Positions 48,600 through 59,237 of a stretch of DNA of 63,724 bases are shown in pieces. Position numbers and translations under genes: made by a program. Numbering within the stretch: the first letter of the stretch is position 1; every line of letters begins with the position of its first letter. The notes beneath the pieces are model-generated. The model saw only the letters and a program-made list of their open reading frames with translations, ran no database searches and had not been told where the DNA came from. Source of the DNA: Arcobacter sp. (GTDB lineage: Bacteria > Campylobacterota > Campylobacteria > Campylobacterales > Arcobacteraceae); the NCBI GenBank assembly GCA_002869565.1, contig PKUJ01000029.1:1-63724 (forward strand), read 5' to 3'.

Positions 48600-48614
48600 T
48601 ATAATCCATTTATG
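48600..48614 (+). promoter_or_regulatory. TATAAT six bases before ATG, leaderless start
   Basis: TATAAT at 48600-48605, six bases, then the ATG of the sensor kinase at 48612. There is no room for a ribosome site downstream of a normal start point. Confidence 0.6.
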
Positions 48615-50801
48615 AAAAAAATTATATTAGTATTATTCTTAATTGTTAAAGCACAATTTCTTTTTGCTTCAAATATTCTTGTAATTAATTCCTATCATAA
48701 AGGTTATGAATGGAGTGATAGTATTATAAAAGGAATGGAAAAAGTTTTATATACTCATCCTGATATTAATATAAATATATTGTATATGGATTCAAAAATA
48801 ATCCATTCTGAAGAATATTATAAAAATTTAAAAAATCTTTATAGAGTACAACTTAAAAATAGAAAATATGATTTAATTATTGCAGTGGATAGATTTGCGT
48901 ATGATTTTATTTTAGAAAACTATAAGCAATTCTTCAAAGATGAACCAATTCTAGCAGTAGGTATTGAAAATTATTCAAAAGAAAAAGCTAAAAAATATGG
49001 TGTTGAAAATAGAGTTTCTGCATTGCTGGAAAGAAGAGATTTAAAAGCTAATATAGATGCAATTGAAAAATTAATACCTTCTATTAAAAAACTTTATATA
49101 ATAAATGACAAAAGTCTTAATGCCTTACATACAGAACCTTTGATTAATGAAGTTATAAAAGATTTTCATAATAAATATAAAATCATTTATTTAAAAGAAA
49201 ATAATTTAGAAGATTTAAAAAAAAGATTCTCGAAACAAGATAAAGACAGTGCGGCTCTTTTTATTAGATTTTATAAAAATGAAAATGGAGAACTTAATAA
49301 AAACAAATCCATTGCAAGTTTTGTAAAAAATTCAAAAATACCTATATTTATTACAGATTCACTTTTTATAAAGAAAGGTGCAACAGGTGGGAAGATCGTA
49401 GATTTAAATCGTTTTGGTAAAACTTCAGGAGAAATGGCTTTAAATATTTTAGAAAATCAAACGCATGAAATAGTTATTTCAAAAAATTTATATTATATTT
49501 TTGATTCACAAAAACTCAGTGAATTTTCTCTCCCCGTAAATGGATTACCTTATACTTATGAATTAGTAAATAAGCGACTTACTTTTTATGATAAAAATCG
49601 TGGCTTTATTGATTTTGTTTTTACAATTTCTCCTTTACTAGTATTTTTAATTTTAGGACTTATCCATAATATTTATATGAGAAAACAAGTTGAAAAAGAC
49701 TTAAGACAAAGAATTGACTTTGATGCGGTATTATTAAATGCAATAGAGAGCCCAATTTTTTGGCAAAATGATAAAGGAATTATTGTTGATTCAAATAATA
49801 CTTTTTGTAAATTAATAAAAATGAATTGTAAAGATATTTATGGAAAGAAGCTTGAAGATTTTAATGCTAATCGAAATGTTAGAAAAGTCATTAAAGTACT
49901 TACAAAATATAAAGAAAATAAAAATGAGAATTATCAATTTAAATATTTTGATGAAAATTTAGAAAAAAAAGTTTATTTAGTTAAACAAGAAAATTTTTGG
50001 GATGATAAATTAAAGAGTGAAGGTTTAGTAACAATTTTTACAGATATTACAAAAGAACAAGAAATAGCTAAGGAAAAACAAAAAAATAGACAATTTGTTA
50101 TTCAACAATCAAAACTTGCAGAGATTGGTGAAGTTTTTTCATCAATTGCTCATCAATGGAAATCTCCTCTTGTGGAAATAACTGCTATTGCTCAAGAACT
50201 ATTTTATACAAAAAGTTATAAAGAAATAAAAGAAGATGATAGTTTTGTAAGTGATATTATGAAACAAGTTGATTATATGACTACAACTATAAATGATTTT
50301 CAAAGATTTATAATGCCTTCAAATAAAAAAGTTGATTTTAATATAAAAGAGACAATTGATTCAATGTTGGAAATTATAAATCATAATATAAAATACAATA
50401 ATATAAAAATTAATATAGATATAAATCCAAATACAAATTTAATGCTTTCTGGGTATAAAAATGAATTTATGCAATCTTTTTTAAATATTATTAATAACGC
50501 AAAAGATGCATTATTAAACAATGATTATAAAAATAGGAAAATAGATATAAAGATTTATAATAAAGATGCTAAACTAGTCATTACCGTAGAAGATAATGCT
50601 GGTGGCATTGATAATCAAAATATTCATAAAATATTCAAGTCATATTTTTCAACAAAAAATGATGGCCATGGAATAGGATTATACATGACCAAAATGATTA
50701 TAGAAGATAAAATGGATGGAAAAATATCTGTACATAACACTAAAAATGGTGCATTATTTCATATAATATTAGGACAAAACAATGAAAATATTAGTTCTTG
50801 A
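48612..50801 (+). CDS. Hybrid-input sensor histidine kinase with periplasmic ABC-substrate-binding domain
   Basis: A 729-residue kinase. It has a signal peptide (about 1-20), a periplasmic domain of the ABC_sub_bind type (about 21-320, beginning ILVINSYHKGYEWSD), a membrane helix (about 330-352), a PAS domain (about 368-480) and a transmitter. The phospho-acceptor is His514 in SIAHQWKSPL; the N box is NNAKDAL and the G boxes are VEDNAGGI and GHGIGLYMTK. Its partner regulator overlaps by 20 bases. A nearly identical architecture is encoded by the convergent system. Neighbours suggest C4-dicarboxylate, aspartate or asparagine sensing, by inference. Confidence 0.9.
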   Translation: MKKIILVLFLIVKAQFLFASNILVINSYHKGYEWSDSIIKGMEKVLYTHPDININILYMDSKIIHSEEYYKNLKNLYRVQLKNRKYDLIIAVDRFAYDFILENYKQFFKDEPILAVGIENYSKEKAKKYGVENRVSALLERRDLKANIDAIEKLIPSIKKLYIINDKSLNALHTEPLINEVIKDFHNKYKIIYLKENNLEDLKKRFSKQDKDSAALFIRFYKNENGELNKNKSIASFVKNSKIPIFITDSLFIKKGATGGKIVDLNRFGKTSGEMALNILENQTHEIVISKNLYYIFDSQKLSEFSLPVNGLPYTYELVNKRLTFYDKNRGFIDFVFTISPLLVFLILGLIHNIYMRKQVEKDLRQRIDFDAVLLNAIESPIFWQNDKGIIVDSNNTFCKLIKMNCKDIYGKKLEDFNANRNVRKVIKVLTKYKENKNENYQFKYFDENLEKKVYLVKQENFWDDKLKSEGLVTIFTDITKEQEIAKEKQKNRQFVIQQSKLAEIGEVFSSIAHQWKSPLVEITAIAQELFYTKSYKEIKEDDSFVSDIMKQVDYMTTTINDFQRFIMPSNKKVDFNIKETIDSMLEIINHNIKYNNIKINIDINPNTNLMLSGYKNEFMQSFLNIINNAKDALLNNDYKNRKIDIKIYNKDAKLVITVEDNAGGIDNQNIHKIFKSYFSTKNDGHGIGLYMTKMIIEDKMDGKISVHNTKNGALFHIILGQNNENISS

Positions 50802-51438
50802 AGATAATTTAAGATTATCTAATGTAATAAAAAGTGCATTAGAACAGGAGTCTTATAACGTTGATTGTTTTTATGATGGAGATGATGCTCTTGAGGCTTT
50901 ATCAAATGGCTATTCTTGTTTTATTCTAGATATAAATGTTCCAAATTTAGATGGTATATCTGTATTAGAATACATTAGATTAAATCATTCAAATATTCCT
51001 GCAATAATTATTAGCTCAAATCATGATTTAGAAAAGATACAAAAATCCTATGAAATAGGTTGTGATGATTATCTAAAAAAACCTTTTTATATATTAGAAT
51101 TGGTCCAAAAAGTAAAAAAACTTTGTGTTCTCCCTAAAATGTTTTTAAAATTTAGTGAAAGTTGCAGATATGATTTTGTTAATCATAGATTATTTGAAAA
51201 TGATAAAGAATATGAATTAACAAAAAAAGAGATACTTTTTTTAGAGTTGTTTTCAAAAAATTTACATCACGTAGCTACATATTCAGAACTAGAAGAATAT
51301 GTTTGGGAAGGGGAAGAAACAACTCTTGTTAATATACGATCAATGATAAAAAGATTAAGAAAGAAACTGCCCGATAATAGTATAATTATTATTAAAGGGA
51401 TGGGATATTCTTTAAATAAGGCAGTTTCTTTTTCATAA
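50782..51438 (+). CDS. OmpR-family response regulator
   Basis: A 218-residue regulator: receiver domain (1-115) with acidic pocket EDN, phospho-acceptor Asp50 in FILDINVP and the lysine in CDDYLKKPF, then a winged-helix DNA-binding domain (about 130-215) with EEYVWEGEETTLVNIRSMI. It overlaps its kinase gene, so the two are translated together. Very similar to the regulator encoded convergently two bases downstream. Confidence 0.92.
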   Translation: MKILVLEDNLRLSNVIKSALEQESYNVDCFYDGDDALEALSNGYSCFILDINVPNLDGISVLEYIRLNHSNIPAIIISSNHDLEKIQKSYEIGCDDYLKKPFYILELVQKVKKLCVLPKMFLKFSESCRYDFVNHRLFENDKEYELTKKEILFLELFSKNLHHVATYSELEEYVWEGEETTLVNIRSMIKRLRKKLPDNSIIIIKGMGYSLNKAVSFS

Positions 51439-51440
51439 AT

Positions 51441-52103
51441 TTATTTTTGTTCAGGAATTTGGTCTGCATCAATTGAGTAGCCAATTCCTTTTACAATTTT
51501 GATTGCTTTTTCTGGGATCTTTTTCCTAATTCTTTTAACAAGTGCTCGAACATTTATAAGGGTCGTTTCCTCCCCTTCCCAAACGTAGTCTTCAATTTCA
51601 TCAAAACTGAAAACTCTATGAATATCTTTAGCTAGTAATTCTAAAAAAAGTATCTCTTTTTTTGCTAATTTAACTTCCTCCTTATCTTTAATTAAAAAAT
51701 GCTTATTGTAATCAAAAATATAGCCATTTCCTAAATCTAATAATGTAGATTTAACTTGACAAAATTTTTGTACTTTTTGAATAAGTTCATACATGAAAAA
51801 TGGTTTTTTTAGATAATCATCGCAACCTATTTCATATGACTTTTGTATTTTATCTAGGTCATGATTTGAACTAATTATTATTGCAGGTACTTCATTATGA
51901 TACATTCTTATTGATTCTAAAATTGTTATTCCATCTATTGATGGAACATTTATATCTAGAATAAAACAAGAATACCCATTTGTAATCATTTCTAATGCTT
52001 GTGCTCCATCATCAGTAGTATCAACTTTATAACCATTTTTTGTTAGTGCTTGTTTTATTAAATTACATAATCTTTCATTATCTTCTAAAACTAATATTTT
52101 CAT
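51441..52103 (-). CDS. OmpR-family response regulator, paralogue
   Basis: A 220-residue regulator with Asp50 in FILDINVP, CDDYLKKPFF and a winged-helix end with YVWEGEETTLINVRALV. Recognition-helix neighbourhoods are close to those of the other regulator (ETTLxNxRxxxKRxRKKxP), so the two may bind similar sites. It overlaps its kinase gene by four bases. Confidence 0.92.
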   Translation of the reverse strand: MKILVLEDNERLCNLIKQALTKNGYKVDTTDDGAQALEMITNGYSCFILDINVPSIDGITILESIRMYHNEVPAIIISSNHDLDKIQKSYEIGCDDYLKKPFFMYELIQKVQKFCQVKSTLLDLGNGYIFDYNKHFLIKDKEEVKLAKKEILFLELLAKDIHRVFSFDEIEDYVWEGEETTLINVRALVKRIRKKIPEKAIKIVKGIGYSIDADQIPEQK

Positions 52104-54310
52104 TTTGTTAACTCCAATTGAATAGTGAATCTAGCACCATCTTTAGCATTTGAGACATTTATTTTACCCCCAATTTTATCTTCAATAATTAATCTAGCCA
52201 TATATAATCCTATACCATGACCATCTTTCTTTGTAGTAAAATAAGGTTCAAATATTTGATCTATATATTTATGGGGAATTCCTCCACCATTATCTTCTAT
52301 ATCTATTTGTACTTTATTATTAATATTTTTTATATTTATAGTTATACTCCCTTGGGTAATTTTGTCTTTACTTTTTTGTTTAATAATAGACTCTTTAGCA
52401 TTATTAACGATATTTAATAAGGTTTGCATAAGTTCATTCTTATATCCTAAAATCATCAAGTTTGTTTCAGGTTCTACATTTACATTTACATTTATATAAT
52501 TATATTTCATATTATGACGAATAATTTCTAACATCTCTTCAACTGATTCATATATATCAAATACAATTTTTTGAGTTGAAGGCATTATAAACTTCTGAAA
52601 ACTATTTATTGTTTCTGTCATATATTTAACTTGCACCATAATATCATTTACATAATCGTTATTTACTTCATCAATATTTTCAGCTTCATCACTATAAAGT
52701 CTCTCTTGTGCAATAGTTGCAATTTCAACAAGTGGGGTTTTCCACTGATGTGCAATTGAAGAGAATACTTCACCAATTTCTGCAAGTTTTGATTGTTGAA
52801 TAATAAATTCTTGGTGTTTTCTTTTTTCTTTTAAAGCTTGTTTCTCTTTTGTAATATCAGTAAAAACAGTAACAGTACCTTTTGTTTTAAAAATATCTTC
52901 TGTATAGTTTGTTTGATCTATCATATAGGTATATTCTTTATTATCTTCACCTTTAATAACCATTTGATTCTCTTCTAATGAATTATTTATAAAAGGTTCT
53001 AATGTTTTTGAAATTGGCTCAGTAGTATATTTTTTAAAATAATATTTTAATTTCTTACCTTTTACTTTTGGACATGGTAAATCCATAAAGTCACAAAATT
53101 TTGAATTTGAATCAACTACTCTCCCTTTCTCATCTTGCCAAACAATTGGAGCTTTAATGGAATTTAATAAAACTTTATCAAATTCCATTCTTTGTTTAAG
53201 TAATTTTGTACTTTTTATTCTAAGATAGAGATTATGAATAAGTCCTAAAATTAAAAATAGTAAGAATGGAGACATCATAAAAACAAAATCAACAAATTGT
53301 CTATTTCTATCTAAAAAACTCTCCGGATAGTTTACATATTCATACTCAACTTTTAAAGTATCTGTAGGAAGTTTAAACTCTTTTACTTTTTCAAAATCAA
53401 ATTTATATTCAAATTTTTCTGCTGTTTGTATAAAAGGTGTAGGAAGACTATTGTCTAAAATTCCTAAAATATCTTTTCCAGATTTGATTCCTAGGTCTTT
53501 TATTGGAACAAGTTTCCCTCCTGTCGAACCTTTGCCAATAAAAAGTGTATCTGTCGTAAAAACAGGTATTTTACTAGCATTTATCATTTCTGCAATTTCG
53601 CTATTTTTATAAAGGTGTCCATCTTTGTCATTGTAAAATCGAATAAAAAAAACTGCTTCATTAGGGACATGAGTAGAAAATTTTTCTTTTAAGTCATCTA
53701 AAGTTGAACTTCTTATATATTGAACTTCAAATTTATTGTTTAAATCATTTATTGCACTTTGAATAAAAGGATCTGAATCATCTCCATTTTCACTTTTATC
53801 ATTAATAATATATAGTTTTTTAAGTCTAGGCATTAGTTTATAAATCATTTTTATAATATCGCTAATGGCTCTTTTTTCGAGTAATCCTGATACTTTTTTT
53901 TGTAAATTGTATTTTTTTACTTCATCTTGAGAAAATTGTTCAATTCCCACAAAAAAAACAGGTTCATCTGTAAATAATTCTTTATAATTTTGTAAAGTAA
54001 ATTCATAAGCAAACTTATCAATAGCAACAACTAAATCATATTTACTTTTTGAAAGTTGTAATTTATATAAATCTTTTAATTCTTTGTAATAATTTGATGA
54101 TGCAATTCTTTTTGAATCCATGTACCAAACAGTAGGGTTTACTTTTTTATCATATAAAACTGACTCTATACCATTTAAAACATCATCACTCCATTGAAAT
54201 CCTCTATGATATGAATTGATAACTAAGATATTTTTATTGCCGTTTGCAAAAAGATTAATATTTGATAATAAAACTAGGCTTATTAAAAATAAAAAAACTT
54301 TGAATTTCAT
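52100..54310 (-). CDS. Sensor histidine kinase with periplasmic ABC-substrate-binding domain, paralogue
   Basis: A 736-residue kinase with signal peptide (about 1-22), periplasmic domain (about 23-325, beginning ILVINSYHRGFQWSDD), membrane helix (about 345-362), PAS domain and a transmitter with His521 in SIAHQWKTPL, N box NNAKESI, and GHGIGLYMAR. It is the mirror image of the kinase at 48612: the same domains, arranged tail to tail around the regulators. Sequence differs most in the sensor part, so ligands may differ. Lies directly downstream of the ansB terminator. Confidence 0.9.
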   Translation of the reverse strand: MKFKVFLFLISLVLLSNINLFANGNKNILVINSYHRGFQWSDDVLNGIESVLYDKKVNPTVWYMDSKRIASSNYYKELKDLYKLQLSKSKYDLVVAIDKFAYEFTLQNYKELFTDEPVFFVGIEQFSQDEVKKYNLQKKVSGLLEKRAISDIIKMIYKLMPRLKKLYIINDKSENGDDSDPFIQSAINDLNNKFEVQYIRSSTLDDLKEKFSTHVPNEAVFFIRFYNDKDGHLYKNSEIAEMINASKIPVFTTDTLFIGKGSTGGKLVPIKDLGIKSGKDILGILDNSLPTPFIQTAEKFEYKFDFEKVKEFKLPTDTLKVEYEYVNYPESFLDRNRQFVDFVFMMSPFLLFLILGLIHNLYLRIKSTKLLKQRMEFDKVLLNSIKAPIVWQDEKGRVVDSNSKFCDFMDLPCPKVKGKKLKYYFKKYTTEPISKTLEPFINNSLEENQMVIKGEDNKEYTYMIDQTNYTEDIFKTKGTVTVFTDITKEKQALKEKRKHQEFIIQQSKLAEIGEVFSSIAHQWKTPLVEIATIAQERLYSDEAENIDEVNNDYVNDIMVQVKYMTETINSFQKFIMPSTQKIVFDIYESVEEMLEIIRHNMKYNYINVNVNVEPETNLMILGYKNELMQTLLNIVNNAKESIIKQKSKDKITQGSITINIKNINNKVQIDIEDNGGGIPHKYIDQIFEPYFTTKKDGHGIGLYMARLIIEDKIGGKINVSNAKDGARFTIQLELTK

Positions 54311-54353
54311 GTTATTTCCTTATTTTAAGTAAGAGATTTTATCCAAATATATA

Positions 54354-54379
54354 AAAGAGGGAATTTAAATCCCCTCTTT
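54354..54379 (-). terminator. Terminator of the aspA-dcuA-ansB operon
   Basis: AAAGAGGG at 54354-54361 pairs with CCCTCTTT at 54372-54379, enclosing an ATTTAAAT palindrome; on the minus strand a T-rich tail follows. It lies 4 bases after the ansB stop. Confidence 0.75.
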
Positions 54380-54382
54380 ATA

Positions 54383-55444
<1,062 letters not shown>

Positions 55445-55473
55445 TTAATTTGATGTTTTTTTCTTAAATTTTT

Positions 55474-55495
55474 AGAAGGGCGAGTTAGCCCTTCT
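55474..55495 (-). other. Intercistronic GC-rich hairpin between dcuA and ansB
   Basis: AGAAGGGC at 55474-55481 pairs with GCCCTTCT at 55488-55495. No T run follows on the minus strand, so this looks more like an RNA-processing or stability element than a full terminator. It could set different dcuA and ansB levels. Confidence 0.6.
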
Positions 55496-55518
55496 TACTA
55501 ATGAACGTCTATTTAATA

Positions 55519-56820
55519 TTATAAAATGATATTTCCTAAGATAAATCCAAATACTACACTTAGAGTAATTGCTATTACTCCTGGAATCATAAATGGGTGG
55601 TTAAACACATATTTACCAATTCTTGTTGAACCTGTATCATCCATCTCAACAGCTGCAAGAAGTGTAGGGTATGTAGGTAATACAAATAGTGCACTAACTG
55701 CTGCAAATGATGCAACGGCAGTTACTGGATCAACACCTAAAGCTAAAGCAGCTGGCATTAAAGCTTTAGTAGTTGCACCTTGAGAGTACAATAACATACT
55801 TGCAAAGAATAAAGTAATAGCTAACATCCAAGGATATTGAGTTAATAATGTACTTGCGAATTCTTTAATTTCACCAATATGAGCACCAACAAAAGTAGTT
55901 CCTAACCATGCAACACCAAGTACACAAATACAAGCACTCATACCTGATTTGAATGTTGAAGCACTAATAATTTTTCCAGTATCAACTTTACAAGCCCAAA
56001 CAATTAAACTTGCACAAGCTAACATAAATACCATAATCGCTGCATTTCTAGGTAATGTAGGGTCAGTAATAACTGCTACTTTTTTACTAATTAGAGTTGC
56101 ATATGTAACTACAGCAAAGATAGTTGTAATAAAAATTGCAACAGATAATTTTGCACCTTTTTTAATTTCAACTTTAGTTTCACCTCTTAATTTAACTAAA
56201 CCTTTTTCTAATCTATCTTTGTATACTTCATCATCAACAAGATCTTTTCCTAAGAAATTACTAACAAATGCTGTAATCATAACTGCTGCAAAAGTAGTAG
56301 GAATAGTTACTGCTAATATTTCAATATATCCAACACCTAGAGGTTCTAAGATACCACTTAAAAATACAAGTGCTGCAGAAATAGGTGATGCAGTAATGGC
56401 AATTTGTGATCCTACAACTGCAACCCCTAAAGGTCTTGAAGGTCTAATCCCTTGCTCTTTTGCAACTTCTGCAATAACTGGTAGTGTAGAATACGCTGTA
56501 TGTCCAGTTCCTGCTAAAATAGTCATAAAATATGTAACCGCAGGAGCTAAATATGTAATCTGTTTAGGGTTTTTTCTTAAAATACCTTCTGCAACTTTTA
56601 CCATATAATCTAATCCACCAGCAACTTGCATTGCAGCAATTGCAGCAATAACAGACATAATAATTAAGATAACGTCAATTGGAATACTTCCTGGTTTTAA
56701 TCCACATACTAAACACAGAATTAAAACACCTAGTCCACCGGCATAACCGATACCAATACCACCCATTCTCGCACCTATAAATATGGCGCCTAATACAATT
56801 GCAATTTCTAAACCTAACAT
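55519..56820 (-). CDS. dcuA: C4-dicarboxylate/aspartate transporter DcuA
   Basis: A 433-residue DcuA/DcuB family antiporter with IFIGARMGGIGIGYAGG, YFMTILAGTGHTAYSTLPV and VLPTYPTLLAAVEMDD. Length (433) and the aspA linkage identify DcuA, as in E. coli aspA-dcuA. It takes up aspartate or fumarate and releases succinate. It starts 28 bases after aspA. Confidence 0.93.
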   Translation of the reverse strand: MLGLEIAIVLGAIFIGARMGGIGIGYAGGLGVLILCLVCGLKPGSIPIDVILIIMSVIAAIAAMQVAGGLDYMVKVAEGILRKNPKQITYLAPAVTYFMTILAGTGHTAYSTLPVIAEVAKEQGIRPSRPLGVAVVGSQIAITASPISAALVFLSGILEPLGVGYIEILAVTIPTTFAAVMITAFVSNFLGKDLVDDEVYKDRLEKGLVKLRGETKVEIKKGAKLSVAIFITTIFAVVTYATLISKKVAVITDPTLPRNAAIMVFMLACASLIVWACKVDTGKIISASTFKSGMSACICVLGVAWLGTTFVGAHIGEIKEFASTLLTQYPWMLAITLFFASMLLYSQGATTKALMPAALALGVDPVTAVASFAAVSALFVLPTYPTLLAAVEMDDTGSTRIGKYVFNHPFMIPGVIAITLSVVFGFILGNIIL

Positions 56821-56848
56821 AATATCTCCTTATTTGATATTTAATTTA

Positions 56849-58255
56849 TTATTTTTTACAAACCATTCTTGGTTGAATCATATTTTCTGGTCTAATTAAT
56901 TCGTCTAATTCTTCTTTTGTTAATAATTCTCTTTCTAAAACAATGTCATATACTGATCTTCCACTATCTAAAGCCTCTTTTGCCACAGAAGTAGAATTTT
57001 CATATCCAATAGTTGGATTTAAAGCAGTTACTAAACCAATACTATTCAGTACTAATTCTTGACAATGTTCTTTATTTGCTGTAATACCATCAACACATTT
57101 TGTAGCTAAAGTTTCAAATGCATTTTTCATCATATTCATTGAATTGAATAAGTTATATGCGATTACTGGCTCAAATACATTTAATTGTAATTGTCCACCT
57201 TCACTAGCCATGGTAATAGTTACATCGCCTCCAATTACTTGGAATGCAACTTGATTTACAACTTCTGGAATTACTGGATTTACTTTTCCTGGCATAATAG
57301 ATGAACCAGGTTGCATTGCAGGAAGATTTATTTCATTAAATCCTGTTCTTGGTCCTGAGCTTAAAAGTCTTAAATCATTACAAATTTTAGATATTTTTGT
57401 TGCAACTCTTTTTAGTACACCAGATATTTGAACATAAGCTCCTGTATCTTGTGTCGCTTCAACTAAATCTTTTGCAGTTACAAAAGGACGTCCAGTTACT
57501 TCTTGAAGTTTTTCTTCAACTAAACAAGCATAATCAGGGTGAGAATTGATTCCTGTTCCAATAGCTGTAGCTCCTAAGTTCATCTCTCTAACTAATTGTT
57601 GACACTCAATTAATCTTTGAATATCTTCATTGATCATAGTTACATAAGTATGAAACTCTTGTCCTAAAGTCATAGGTACTGCATCTTGAAGTTGTGTTCT
57701 ACCCATTTTTATTACATCTTTAAACTCAATTGATTTGTTTAAAAAACTACTTTTTAAAATTTTCATAGAATCAGTTAGTTCATATATTTTTTCAAATAGT
57801 GCAATTCTAAATGCAGTTGGATATGCATCATTTGTAGATTGAGATAAGTTTACATCATTATTTGGATGTAAGAATTTATATTCTCCTCTTTCATGACCTA
57901 AAAGCTCTAAAGCTCTATTTGCAATAACTTCATTTGCATTCATATTAATTGAAGTTCCAGCACCACCTTGAATCATATCAACAACAAATTGATCGTGTAA
58001 TTTACCTGCTATGATTTCATCACAAGCTTCACAGATTACATTTTTTTTATTTTCTGGTAATAATTCTAATTCGTAATTTGCTAAAGCAACAGCTTTTTTA
58101 ACTTTTGCAAGAGAAGTTATAAAAGTAGGGAATTGAGAAAGTGTAATTCCTGTAATAGCGAAATTTTCTTTTGCTCTTAAACTTTGTACACCGTAATATA
58201 CGTCACTTGGGATTTCCCTATCCCCAATTAAATCGTGTTCCATTCTAATAGTCAT
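56849..58255 (-). CDS. aspA: Aspartate ammonia-lyase
   Basis: A 468-residue aspartase deaminating aspartate to fumarate and ammonia. The family signature GSSIMPGKVNP and the RTQLQDAVPMTLGQEF and GTGINSHP regions are present. First gene of the operon with dcuA and ansB; an AAAGGAA site precedes the ATG. The 293 bases upstream to the tetR end (58256-58548) are very A/T-rich and hold only a short CTCCC/GGGAG hairpin at 58465-58480; no clear Fnr-like site was found by eye. Confidence 0.96.
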   Translation of the reverse strand: MTIRMEHDLIGDREIPSDVYYGVQSLRAKENFAITGITLSQFPTFITSLAKVKKAVALANYELELLPENKKNVICEACDEIIAGKLHDQFVVDMIQGGAGTSINMNANEVIANRALELLGHERGEYKFLHPNNDVNLSQSTNDAYPTAFRIALFEKIYELTDSMKILKSSFLNKSIEFKDVIKMGRTQLQDAVPMTLGQEFHTYVTMINEDIQRLIECQQLVREMNLGATAIGTGINSHPDYACLVEEKLQEVTGRPFVTAKDLVEATQDTGAYVQISGVLKRVATKISKICNDLRLLSSGPRTGFNEINLPAMQPGSSIMPGKVNPVIPEVVNQVAFQVIGGDVTITMASEGGQLQLNVFEPVIAYNLFNSMNMMKNAFETLATKCVDGITANKEHCQELVLNSIGLVTALNPTIGYENSTSVAKEALDSGRSVYDIVLERELLTKEELDELIRPENMIQPRMVCKK

Positions 58256-58548
58256 TGTATTTCCTTTTTTTAATTAAAAAAAACTTAATCTTTTAAACTA
58301 ATGTCTTTTTTTATATGTTGAAATTGTAATCCTCTAAAATGAACTAAAAGTGATGTTTATATAAAAAAGTATGTTTTTTTGAAAAAAAATGAATAACTAT
58401 TCATAAAAAGTTTTAAGAGTTAAGATTTGTATATTAAGAGTGCTTTGATTTTTTTTCTTATTCTCTCCCTAAATTGGGAGTTTATATTAAAATATTAGGT
58501 GATTAAATAATTTTTTCAAGGAGTGTAGCGATATTTTTTATATTAGGA

Positions 58549-59157
58549 TCATTTTATAAGTAATCCATTTTTGATAGTTTCAAAACTAAGTTCATATAAC
58601 TCTTTTATATTTTCTTTTATATTCATATGTCCATCTATATATAATAAAGACATCCCATGACACATAGAAAAAAGAACTTGCGCTTGAGTCATTGGATTGT
58701 CTTTTTTAATCAAAGTGCTCTCTTGAGCTTTAATAAATAAATTTATCAAAGATTTAAAACTTCCATCATGTTCATCTTCTTCTATGTTACAAGAACTTTC
58801 TCTCATATCTTGGAATTTATCTCCAAATAACATTCTATATAGATTTGGATTTTCAATTGCAAAGTTAATATATTTATCTCCAACTAGATGAAGTTTTTCT
58901 AATATAGATTTGTTTTTTATAGAAAAAATTGGACTAAGATTTTCTTCAAATTTTTTAAATCCAAAATAAATTATATTGTGAATTAAATCCTCTTTTGATG
59001 AAAAATGTCTATAAATAGCGCTTCTAGATGTTCCAAGTTTGCTTGCTAAAATTTGAAGAGTTAAAGAATCGATACCTTCTGTTTGTATGATTTTTAGTGA
59101 TTGTATTAAAAGTTCTTCTTTTAAATTTCCATGGTGATAATTTGACGTTTTTTTCAT
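58549..59157 (-). CDS. TetR family transcriptional regulator
   Basis: A 202-residue repressor with the N-terminal TetR helix-turn-helix (about 10-55: LQILASKLGTSRSAIYRHFSSKEDLI) and a variable ligand domain with a TetR_C-like helical part. The ATG is preceded by TATAAT and six bases (59164-59169), so its mRNA should be leaderless. A 43-bp palindrome lies just upstream of this -10, so it should repress both itself and the divergent flavoprotein gene. Confidence 0.93.
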   Translation of the reverse strand: MKKTSNYHHGNLKEELLIQSLKIIQTEGIDSLTLQILASKLGTSRSAIYRHFSSKEDLIHNIIYFGFKKFEENLSPIFSIKNKSILEKLHLVGDKYINFAIENPNLYRMLFGDKFQDMRESSCNIEEDEHDGSFKSLINLFIKAQESTLIKKDNPMTQAQVLFSMCHGMSLLYIDGHMNIKENIKELYELSFETIKNGLLIK

Positions 59158-59169
59158 TTGAGTATTATA
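59155..59169 (-). promoter_or_regulatory. TATAAT six bases before ATG, leaderless start of the TetR gene
   Basis: On the minus strand TATAAT (59169-59164) is followed by six bases and the ATG (59157-59155). No ribosome site is present. Confidence 0.6.
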
Positions 59170-59178
59170 TCACATTTT

Positions 59179-59221
59179 AATGTTGACAATGTTTACATTA
59201 TATGTTAACATTGTCAACATT
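59179..59221. promoter_or_regulatory. Palindromic operator for the divergent TetR regulator
   Basis: Two perfectly inverted 15-bp arms, AATGTTGACAATGTT at 59179-59193 and AACATTGTCAACATT at 59207-59221, are separated by 13 bases that themselves contain ACAT/ATGT. The total of 43 bp could hold two TetR dimers. It covers the upstream part of the tetR promoter and the start region of the flavoprotein promoter. Confidence 0.85.
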
Positions 59222-59237
59222 AAAAAAGGAAAGATAC

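Noticed and set aside
55949-56608. Plus-strand 219-codon open frame opposite dcuA
   Set aside because: It is the antisense of a strongly conserved dcuA; its length follows from the codon bias of the membrane protein, and it has no ribosome site or family match that I can see.
58465-58480. Hairpin as terminator of the TetR gene
   Set aside because: The stem is only five base pairs and is not followed by a T run on the minus strand.
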